Origin: DASQYE01 sp036389675
Lineage (GTDB): Bacteria > Acidobacteriota > Blastocatellia > Pyrinomonadales > Pyrinomonadaceae
Assembly: GCA_036389675.1 (NCBI GenBank)
Contig: DASVWI010000018.1
Coordinates: 1-64,000, forward strand
DNA: 64,000 nt
Direction: 5' to 3'
Shown here piece by piece: positions 41,760-48,999 of the stretch; position 1 is the first letter of the stretch, and each line of letters begins with the position of its first letter. The translations under genes were made by a program, and so were the position numbers. The notes beneath the pieces are model-generated. The model did not search any database and was not told the origin of the DNA. It saw only the letters and a program-made list of their open reading frames with translations.

Positions 41760-43262
41760 CTAATTTCCGCTTGAGCCTTTGTCGGCGCGTCTATGGGCCA
41801 GTGAAGCCTTCGTCTCGTCTGTGGCCGGCGCAGTGGCGGCGGTCGTCGCGGGCGTTTCCCGGCGCAGTCTCGCCGTCAAGTCCATCTGCTCGCGATAGAC
41901 GCCGCGCATCTCGCGGCGCAGGTCTTCGGGTTTCACCCCGGCCTCGTCGGCGCGGCGCTGAAACTCCGCTTCGGCCACGCGCACGCCGGGCCACATCACT
42001 CCGTCGAGGCGCGAGAGCAGTTCGCCATCATAGGTGAAGCCGAATTCGCTGACGCTCGCGGGTGCGATCTGGTACTTGTCCGACAGGCCCATCGCCTCAA
42101 ATGGAAAGTTGCGTATCCAGTCGTGGTGATAACCGATCAGCATATTGCTCGGGTTGACCGAGACCAGGCCGTGCGTGACGCAGTTAGTATCATCTATCTG
42201 GTAACGGCTGCGCAAGATGGCTGTCAGCAGACGCCCGGCGATCAACTGTGCTTCGGTCAACTGCTCGTCCGCTCCGGCCTGCGTGCTGGTCTCGAAACAG
42301 ACGCCGAGGAAGCTGTCGTTGAGCCCGACGAAGACGTTCTGGCGGTCGGCCCAGATGGAGTTGCCCGCGTGGTCGGCGGACTGTTCGTCGCGCACTATGC
42401 GGTAGACCTGCCCGTAGCGATCAATCACATAGTTGTAAGACTTGTGGCGGCGCGCGTACTCCAACAGCTCGCGCGTGTGCGACTCGATGGAATCGTTGTT
42501 GGCCGCCGTAAAAGGAATCAGGTCGTTTTCCGACGTGTGATAGACGATACCGGCGGGCTCTCTGTGCGGCGGCGTGTCCGAGACCTGTTTGCCGCGCGGC
42601 AACAGATAGTAGCCGCGCGCGTGATTGTCCGTCTCGTAGTCGGTCAGGATGCGCCCGCCGTTGCTGTAGCGCTCGTAGTTATCCTTGCGCTCGACGAGCC
42701 AGACCTTTTCGGGCTTGTAGTCTGGAAGATACTTTGTGCCTTCGGCGGCCTGCGCCGTGCGGACGACGGGGGCGGAGGGAGCGCCGGGCCAACCCGCGGG
42801 AGTCCGGTAGTGCTGGGCCAGATAGGTGTTGGCATGACGCACAGACCACGTCGCCATCGAATAGAAACCGAAGAGCGCGAAGAGAAGAACGGCCAGCCCG
42901 CCGACATAGAAGGCGTGGCGCGTGCGATAGAAGGAGAAACAGAGACGCGCTGCGACCGGAGCCTTGTGCCCGCGTATGAGACGGCGGCCCTCTTCACTGG
43001 CCGTCGGCAGCAGATTGTTCAGCTCTTTTAAAATCTCACGGTGAAGGTCTATTTCGAGCAGCCAGTCGTCAGCTCCGAACCGTTTGAGAAAGGCAAGCAG
43101 GCGTGGCCGCTCCTGCAAGCGCTCGCGACGGGCGGCCTGCTTGGCGAGCGTGCGATTGAGAAAGCGCAGGCGCGCTTCCGGGCGGTCGAAGAAGCGCGCG
43201 TAGCGCTCGACGATGCGCGTGTAGAACAGGTTTTGATCCGCGATGATTCTATGCTGGCTCAT
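41760..43262 (-). CDS. Membrane-anchored amidase_2/PGRP-type protein
   Basis: 500 residues. A basic N-terminal cytoplasmic region (1-115) leads to one TM helix (about 117-138). A peptidoglycan amidase domain then occupies about 235-390: IVYHTSEN, NYVIDRYGQVYRIV, ADHAGNSIW and THGLVSVNPSNMLIGYHHDW. The histidines and asparagine fit a zinc site like that of amidase_2/T7 lysozyme, but the ligand set is not certain. The C-terminal 100 residues are charged and Ala/Thr-rich. It likely cuts the N-acetylmuramoyl-L-Ala bond from the inner membrane. It lies 77 bp after the SPOR gene. Confidence 0.8.
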   Translation of the reverse strand: MSQHRIIADQNLFYTRIVERYARFFDRPEARLRFLNRTLAKQAARRERLQERPRLLAFLKRFGADDWLLEIDLHREILKELNNLLPTASEEGRRLIRGHKAPVAARLCFSFYRTRHAFYVGGLAVLLFALFGFYSMATWSVRHANTYLAQHYRTPAGWPGAPSAPVVRTAQAAEGTKYLPDYKPEKVWLVERKDNYERYSNGGRILTDYETDNHARGYYLLPRGKQVSDTPPHREPAGIVYHTSENDLIPFTAANNDSIESHTRELLEYARRHKSYNYVIDRYGQVYRIVRDEQSADHAGNSIWADRQNVFVGLNDSFLGVCFETSTQAGADEQLTEAQLIAGRLLTAILRSRYQIDDTNCVTHGLVSVNPSNMLIGYHHDWIRNFPFEAMGLSDKYQIAPASVSEFGFTYDGELLSRLDGVMWPGVRVAEAEFQRRADEAGVKPEDLRREMRGVYREQMDLTARLRRETPATTAATAPATDETKASLAHRRADKGSSGN

Positions 43263-43339
43263 AGCTCGAAACTGCTTTAACTGCGCCCGGCGAGTCCTCT
43301 ACCGTCTCCCCCGGAAAAACATAACGCTGGCCTGTCCCC

Positions 43340-44536
43340 TTACTGGTTCTGTGCGCTGGTGACAACAAAGTCGTCCGTTGCGCCCTTGCCTTTAAGCTCC
43401 GTGGCGTAGCGCGCGGCCTCGGTCTGGCTGGCGAAGCGTCCGGCCTGCACGCGATACCAGGTTCCGCGACGCGGAATGTCGGCGCGGACGACGCGCGCCT
43501 CAATCCCGCTCGAACGAAGACGCGAGGCACGCTCGTCGGCCTGCGCGGCGTTGTTATAAGAGCCGACCTGCACTGTGAAATTGCCCGCGCTCTGGTCAAC
43601 GACCGGCGCAGCAGTTGTAGCGGCGGGCGCTGTGGCGACGGCAGCGGGCGCGGCAACCGCGGCGGGCGGCTGCGACTCGCGTTTGGGCGTCTCTGCCACA
43701 GGTTTCTCTGCCGGCTTCGGCGCTTCTTCTTTCAGGGCAACGGCGGTGGGCTGAGCGGGCTCTGTACCGGTGGCAGCGATGCTCTCAGCCGCTGGCGACG
43801 GCGACTGCGATGCGTTCTGCGAGTTGTCAGGCAGGGCGGCTGCGGCTGGCGCGGCGGCGGCGCTTTGCGGCTCGGGCTGAGCCTGTGTCGCGGCTGAATC
43901 CGTCGTCCTGTCCCTGACGCCCACACGGTTGCCAAGGTAGTAGAGCGCGAAGAAGACCAGCACGCCGAGCAGCAGCAGCATGGGCGCAATCCTGAGCCAT
44001 GCGCGGCCTCCCTCATAGTCGAAGGAGGATGTTTGCGATGTGCTGTAGACCTGTGGCCCGGCCAGTCGGCTCTCGTCGGCATCGAGCGTGGAAGCCTCGG
44101 CGGGATGAATATGCCCGCCGTCTCTGCCGGACATAGAGCTCTCGCCGTCATCCGTGAACTCTATCTGCGAGTCCGGAATCTCATCGTCCGTCCAGTAGTC
44201 CTGAGCGGGGATGACATCTTCGAGTACCAGCATCTGGTCTGTGACGGGCTGGGCCGAGCGAAGGGGGGTTGGGATTTCGAGCACGTCATCAAAGCTCGCT
44301 TCGGCGCTTGGGGCGTAGGCGTTCTGATTTTCCATAATACGTTGGGGGGCAATCGCCGTGGCGGCATTGGCGGTTGCAGTCGTGAGATTCGGGGGTTGAA
44401 AACCGTTCCACAGTAGTTGATTCATGGGCTCGCCGCAGCGGGCACAGGTGTTGACGGACGCGACCTCGCCTTCGGCAGCGGGCAAGGCACTATCAACCTC
44501 GGCTGTGTACTGGCAATTGGGGCAGATCAGTTTCAT
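43340..44536 (-). CDS. Zinc-ribbon and SPOR-domain transmembrane protein
   Basis: 398 residues. An N-terminal CxxC...CxxC ribbon (Cys 5, 8, 31, 34) lies in the cytoplasm. One TM helix spans about 181-202, then a 110-residue Ala/Pro/Gln linker, and a C-terminal SPOR domain (about 320-398: TVQVGSYNNAAQADERASRL, TWYRVQAGRFASQTEA). SPOR domains bind glycan strands stripped of stem peptides at division sites, the product of amidases. That ties it functionally to the amidase encoded next. First gene of the SPOR-amidase-actin set. Confidence 0.88.
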   Translation of the reverse strand: MKLICPNCQYTAEVDSALPAAEGEVASVNTCARCGEPMNQLLWNGFQPPNLTTATANAATAIAPQRIMENQNAYAPSAEASFDDVLEIPTPLRSAQPVTDQMLVLEDVIPAQDYWTDDEIPDSQIEFTDDGESSMSGRDGGHIHPAEASTLDADESRLAGPQVYSTSQTSSFDYEGGRAWLRIAPMLLLLGVLVFFALYYLGNRVGVRDRTTDSAATQAQPEPQSAAAAPAAAALPDNSQNASQSPSPAAESIAATGTEPAQPTAVALKEEAPKPAEKPVAETPKRESQPPAAVAAPAAVATAPAATTAAPVVDQSAGNFTVQVGSYNNAAQADERASRLRSSGIEARVVRADIPRRGTWYRVQAGRFASQTEAARYATELKGKGATDDFVVTSAQNQ

Positions 44537-45003
44537 AAACCAGTTCTCACTCCGTTTAGCTGCTCGTGGCCCGGTCGCCGCTCGGGGCGAGACAGTTCTA
44601 CGCTCAATCCGATCTCGTGAACGTGGCTGTATGAAAAAGGAGGTCGCGCGAGTTCTTAACTCTTAAGCGTTGCAGGCTTGTTCGGTTAGTTGACATCGAC
44701 GCTCTCATCAACATCAATAGAAAATCCCCTGAGCGTCTTGAAAAACTGACAAGCTGTGTCGTTAAACCCTAGACAGCGCTGGGCAAACCCGGACACCGTG
44801 CTATGTTAACGCGACAACCGCTTTTCAGGCAAGGATTAATTAGGGCGGTTTCGGGAGAAGTCCCCGAGGGGAGAAAAGAATTGACAGGGATGGACAGAGA
44901 TTCTCAGGATAAAAGCTAAAGGCATCACTGCCTTGAACTTATCTTTGCTTTTCCCATCCTGACAATCCCTGTCCATCCTGTTAGTTTCTCTTCTCTTCAG
45001 GGT
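44537..45003. other. Intergenic region upstream of SPOR gene
   Basis: 467 bp. It must carry the promoter of the SPOR gene (minus strand). The part 44883-44981 is a long hairpin repeat. I see no RNA gene or further open frame worth calling. Confidence 0.5.
44883..44981. repeat. Long hairpin repeat, GGGATGGACAG family, copy 2
   Basis: GACAGGGATGGACAGAGATT and TCAGGATAAAAGC (44883-44916) face GCTTTTCCCATCCTGACA and ATCCCTGTCCATCCTG (44947-44980), with an inner AAGGCA/TGCCTT stem. The same words form the copy at 5550-5642. Confidence 0.68.
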
Positions 45004-46026
45004 CTAACCGGCTGTGGTCTCGCCGCCGAGCAGTGTCAGGACTTCGCCTGTGACGTAGCTGGAATCGGCCTCGGAGGCGAAGAAGACGAAGGCCGGGGCG
45101 ATCTCTTCGGGCTGCGCGGGGCGCTTCATGGGGGTATCTGCGCCGAACTCTGCAACCTCTTCCGCCGGTTTATCCGCCGGGTTAAGCGGCGTCCACACCG
45201 GGCCGGGCGAGACGCAATTGACGCGTATGCCGCGCTCGACGAGGCTCTGGGCCAGCGATTTTGTGAAGGCGTGAATCGCGCCCTTCGTCGCCGAGTAGTC
45301 GAGCAGCTCCTTGCTTCCCTCCAAACCTGTGATTGAGCCCGTGTTGATGATGGCGCTCCCCTTTTTCAGATGCGGCAGCGCCGCCTTCGCCATGAAGAAG
45401 TAGCCATAGATGTTGGTCTTAAAGGTGCGATCCCACTGTTCTTCGGACACGTCCTCAAGCTTTTTCTGGTGCTGCTGAAACGCGGCGTTATTGACCAGCA
45501 CGTCGAGTCGGCCAAACTCTTTGACCGTTCGCTCGACGGCGTCCTGACAGAACTCCGAGCCCCTCACGTCGCCGGGGATGAGGTGTGCCCTGCGGCCCTC
45601 CTGTTCGACGGCGCGGCGCGTCTCTTCGGCGTCCTGTTGTTCCTCCTGTAGGTAAACAATCGACACGTCTGCGCCTTCGCGCGCAAACAGAACGGCGACG
45701 GCGCGACCGATACCGGAATCGCCGCCAGTGATGAGCGCGACCTTTTCCTGCAACTTGCCAGAGCCGCGATAAAGCGGCGCTTGATACTGTGGCTGCGGGT
45801 CGAGCTTTGATTCGAGCCCCGGCTTCTCCTGATGCTGCGCCGGCTGCGGCGCTAAGGGCTGCTTCTGTGTCCGCTCGGCTGCGCTTCGCTTGCCGCCGCT
45901 GGCCGCACCCTTTTTCGCAGCTCCTCGCGACGCCTGCCCTTTAGTGCCTGCCGTTTTCCTGCTTGCCGCCTTCTTGCCGCCCTGGCTCTTTTTGCCCGCG
46001 GCGCGGCGATTGGTTTTCGTTGTCAT
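45004..46026 (-). CDS. SDR oxidoreductase with basic histone-like N-terminal tail
   Basis: 340 residues. Residues 1-56 are a Lys/Ala/Gly/Arg-rich tail (such as KKAASRKTAGTKG and AAKKGAASGGKR), followed by a Gln/Pro linker and a short-chain dehydrogenase domain from about 92. The NAD motif is TGGDSGIG (100-107) and the catalytic Tyr and Lys are in DYSATKGAIHAF. The SDR part resembles the YdaD/YhdF general-stress group. The tail resembles histone-H1-like C-termini and could bind DNA. GGGGAGG lies before the ATG, which directly follows the upstream stop. Last of three coupled genes headed by a LigD-like protein. Confidence 0.85.
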   Translation of the reverse strand: MTTKTNRRAAGKKSQGGKKAASRKTAGTKGQASRGAAKKGAASGGKRSAAERTQKQPLAPQPAQHQEKPGLESKLDPQPQYQAPLYRGSGKLQEKVALITGGDSGIGRAVAVLFAREGADVSIVYLQEEQQDAEETRRAVEQEGRRAHLIPGDVRGSEFCQDAVERTVKEFGRLDVLVNNAAFQQHQKKLEDVSEEQWDRTFKTNIYGYFFMAKAALPHLKKGSAIINTGSITGLEGSKELLDYSATKGAIHAFTKSLAQSLVERGIRVNCVSPGPVWTPLNPADKPAEEVAEFGADTPMKRPAQPEEIAPAFVFFASEADSSYVTGEVLTLLGGETTAG

Positions 46027-46437
46027 CTATGTTTCCGCCTCCCCGTTTTTGACCTTGTCTCTGACCACTTCTTTCGTCTCAATGGAGACGCGCTCGCTCT
46101 TGATATCAAGGCGCAGCCGGTTGTAGATGCTCATGTACTGGTTGGCGACCCAGACGAGCGCGAACTCGCTGATCACGTAACCGCGCCAGTCCCCCGTGTA
46201 CAGTAGCTTGTAATGCGTCATCGACAGGAACAGCAACGTCACGTAATGGCTGAAACAGTATTCACAGGTGAACAGGTAAAAGAACTTACGCTCGACCAGA
46301 CGGCGACAGCTCTTGCTCTTCCTGACGCAGTACTCGCGCGGCTCGCGAAAGACCTCTTCGTGGGTCACAGTCCATGCGATGCAGGCGATGGGAACTGCGA
46401 GGACGAAGAGCCAGATGATTTGCGTGGCGAGATTCAT
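46027..46437 (-). CDS. Small membrane protein, DUF1360-like
   Basis: 136 residues. An N-terminal TM helix (about 4-24) and one or two more hydrophobic stretches (about 63-80 and 92-108) flank a conserved-looking CEYCFSHYV, similar to the cysteine motif of DUF1360 proteins. The C-terminus is soluble and charged. The ATG overlaps the LigD-like stop by four bases (ATGA), and the stop abuts the SDR start, so the three are translated together. Function unknown. Confidence 0.7.
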   Translation of the reverse strand: MNLATQIIWLFVLAVPIACIAWTVTHEEVFREPREYCVRKSKSCRRLVERKFFYLFTCEYCFSHYVTLLFLSMTHYKLLYTGDWRGYVISEFALVWVANQYMSIYNRLRLDIKSERVSIETKEVVRDKVKNGEAET

Positions 46438-48023
46438 AAGCTCACGCGGCGGCGCGCTTTCACCGACAGGCTTTTAATTTTCTCCATGGCTTCGTCCAGA
46501 CTCTGCCGGGCGTCCAGCACGGGCCTGAACAGTTCGCCCTTTCTGGCGAGCCTTCCGGGCATATTCTTGATATTGAAATCCTGAATAGTGATTTTTCCGC
46601 CTTTGACCTCGCGCCATTCGAGCGGAGCAGAGACGGTCGCACCCGCTTTGGGTCGAACCGAGTAAGGAGCGACGACGGACTTGGCCCGCGCGTTCTGCAT
46701 GTGATCGACGTAAATCTGCCCGCGCTTGCGTTTCTTCAGGGCACGCTCCACGGTGGCGATGGCCGAGTACTCGTCTGCCACGAGCGTCGCCACGCGCTCG
46801 GCCAGATCCGCGACCTGCTCATAGTCATAGCCCGGCTTGATGGGCACGTAGACGTGTATGCCTCTTGAGCCGGAAGTCTTGGCATAGCCATGGAGGCCGA
46901 TGAAATCAAGCACGTCACGGACGCCCATAGCCAGCTCGCAGATAGTCTTAAAGGCTATGCCCTCGCCCGGGTCAAGATCGAAGACGAACCAGTCGGGCTG
47001 ATCTAAGCTGCTGATGCGCGAGTGCCACGGGTGACGCTCTATCGCGCCCAGATTAGCCATGTAGAGCAGCGTCGCCGCGTTGTCGCCGACGATATAATCA
47101 ACCTCGTGGCCCTCCTCTACCGAGAGCCTCTCGGTACGCACGTAGGCGGGCGCTTCGTTGACATCGTGCTGGTGAAAGAACGGGCCTTTGATGCCGTTGG
47201 GGTAGCGCTTCATGATGAGCGGGCGATCTTTCAAAAAGGGCAGGATGTATTTCGACACCTCATGGTAATAGCGCAACAAGTCGCCCTTCGTGTAACCCTC
47301 CTCAGGCCAGAAGACCTTATCGAGGCGCGTGAGCGAAACGATATCCTTGCCGATCCTGACCTGAGCATCCCCGCTCAACTCCTTTGCCTTGAAGAATCGC
47401 GAGGCCGCAACAGCCTTCCCCTCATCCTTCGGCCCGGCGCTGATTTTCCTGACAGCCTTTTCAGTTCCGCGCCCGTCCCTTTTCGCCCCCCTCACGGATT
47501 GCGCGCCGGCTTCATCCGGCATGAGCAGCTTGAGAGTCCAGCCGGGCTCGGCGAACTGGTCGCGGCTTTTGATGAGCAGCCACTGACGCCCGCCTTTACC
47601 CATCCGTATGAGATTGAACTCGCCTTGCAGTTTGTGCCCGTGCAGGCGGAAATTGAGCCTTCCCTTTTCAAGCTGCGCGAGCGGGTCTTCGCCCGCCGAG
47701 ACTTCATAGCGCCCCTCGTCCCAGATCATGTGCTCGCCAGCGCCGTAATTGCCTTCGGGGATGTGGCCCTGAAATTTCAGATACTCGACGGGGTGATCTT
47801 CGGTCGGCACGGCGAAGCGTTTGTCCGCCGGGTCGAGCGACGGGCCTTTGGGCACAGACCATGATTTGAGCACGCCGCCCATCTCAAGACGAAAATCGAA
47901 ATGTAGTTTCGAGGCGTGATGCTCCTGCACGACGAAGCGATGACGTTTGACTTTCGAGAGCTTGCCCTTCGGCTCAGGCGTGCGCGTGAAGTCCCGCTTC
48001 TTATGATAATCCTCAAGCCCCAT
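46434..48023 (-). CDS. ligD: LigD-like PE-POL protein lacking the ligase domain
   Basis: 529 residues with two of the three LigD modules. The 3'-phosphoesterase spans about 1-165 (RHRFVVQEHHASKLHFDFRLE, GNYGAGEHMIWDEG). The archaeo-eukaryotic primase-type polymerase spans about 225-520 (LDKVFWPEEGYTKGDLLRYY, VFDLDPGEG with the metal aspartates, KTSGSRGIHVYVPI). The ATP-dependent ligase KxDG module is absent. LigD acts in non-homologous end joining with Ku; no ku gene is in the window. GGAGG lies before the ATG. It heads a three-gene overlapping operon. The ligase may be encoded separately. Confidence 0.9.
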   Translation of the reverse strand: MGLEDYHKKRDFTRTPEPKGKLSKVKRHRFVVQEHHASKLHFDFRLEMGGVLKSWSVPKGPSLDPADKRFAVPTEDHPVEYLKFQGHIPEGNYGAGEHMIWDEGRYEVSAGEDPLAQLEKGRLNFRLHGHKLQGEFNLIRMGKGGRQWLLIKSRDQFAEPGWTLKLLMPDEAGAQSVRGAKRDGRGTEKAVRKISAGPKDEGKAVAASRFFKAKELSGDAQVRIGKDIVSLTRLDKVFWPEEGYTKGDLLRYYHEVSKYILPFLKDRPLIMKRYPNGIKGPFFHQHDVNEAPAYVRTERLSVEEGHEVDYIVGDNAATLLYMANLGAIERHPWHSRISSLDQPDWFVFDLDPGEGIAFKTICELAMGVRDVLDFIGLHGYAKTSGSRGIHVYVPIKPGYDYEQVADLAERVATLVADEYSAIATVERALKKRKRGQIYVDHMQNARAKSVVAPYSVRPKAGATVSAPLEWREVKGGKITIQDFNIKNMPGRLARKGELFRPVLDARQSLDEAMEKIKSLSVKARRRVSL

Positions 48024-48285
48024 CTCTAATGCCTCCGTCTCGTCAAACCGAAAAGCCTCAAACGCCCTGATCTTCCGCGCTGTGATGCTTAATTCTCATA
48101 CAAGCATACACCTGAATGTCCGCTTACGACTCACTTTAGCGAGAGCAGTTTTGCCACGGCCCGTGTCTAATCAAAACGCATGCCCGTGCCGAAAACATCG
48201 CCGCTCCTATGCACAGCTATCTTTGTCCTGTGTCGAATTCATGTTATCTAATCACCGGGAGCTTGCCGCCCGCTCCAAAATATAG

Positions 48286-48945
48286 ATGGCCCGTCCGAAG
48301 AAACTACCCCGCCAATTTTACACGCGTAGCGATACGCTCCTCGTCGCGCGCGAGCTTTTGGGCCAGCGCCTTGTCGTTCCGACACCCGACGGCGCGCGCG
48401 TCTCGGGACGCATCGTCGAGACCGAAGCCTACATGGGGCCGGAAGACCGCGCCGCACACTCCTTCGGCAATCGCCGCACGCCACGCACGGAAGCCATGTA
48501 CGGCGCGGGCGGCTTCGCCTACGTTTATTTCATCTACGGCATGTACTTTCAGTTCAACGTCGTCACAAGCCAGCCCTCGATTCCCCACGCCGTACTCGTG
48601 CGCGCTCTTGAGCCGCTCGAAGGCCTTGAGATTATGCGCGCGAGGCGTCCGGTCAAAAATGATCGTGACCTGACCAACGGCCCCGGCAAGCTATGCATAG
48701 CCATGGGCATCGACCGCAGCCTTAACCGCGCAGACCTTCGCGGCGACGTGATCTGGATAGAAGCAGGCGAGCGCAGCGTCGCGGGCGGTGAGATCGCCTC
48801 CGGCCCGCGCGTCGGCATCGACTACGCTGGTGAGTTCGTCGACAAGCCCTGGCGATTCTGGATTCGGGACAATCCTTACGTCAGTAAGACAAAGGGTGCG
48901 AAAGCGTCAAGGCAGTACCGCCGAAGGCCTCGGGCGGGTGTCTAA
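48286..48945 (+). CDS. mpg: DNA-3-methyladenine glycosylase (AAG type)
   Basis: 219 residues. The AAG/MPG fold is shown by LGQRLVVPTPDG, the catalytic IVETEAYMGPEDRAAHS, MYGAGGFAYVYFIYGM and RDLTNGPGKLCIAMGI. It removes alkylated and deaminated purines in base-excision repair. The last 20 residues (SRQYRRRPRAGV region) are encoded by a palindromic repeat and are probably not part of the fold. Divergent from the LigD-like gene across a 260-bp gap. Confidence 0.93.
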   Translation: MARPKKLPRQFYTRSDTLLVARELLGQRLVVPTPDGARVSGRIVETEAYMGPEDRAAHSFGNRRTPRTEAMYGAGGFAYVYFIYGMYFQFNVVTSQPSIPHAVLVRALEPLEGLEIMRARRPVKNDRDLTNGPGKLCIAMGIDRSLNRADLRGDVIWIEAGERSVAGGEIASGPRVGIDYAGEFVDKPWRFWIRDNPYVSKTKGAKASRQYRRRPRAGV

Positions 48946-48983
48946 TGTTGAGTGACAGCCCGAGGCCTTGGACGGTACTGACC
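48905..48983. repeat. REP-like palindromic repeat, copy 2
   Basis: AGTACCGCCGAAGGCCTCGG (48914-48933) pairs with CCGAGGCCTTGGACGGTACT (48960-48979), then CTGTGGTCGC. The left arm lies in the mpg coding end. Arms and tail match copies at 3433-3486 and 54498-54537. Confidence 0.7.
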
Positions 48984-48999
48984 TGTGGTCGCACTCAAG

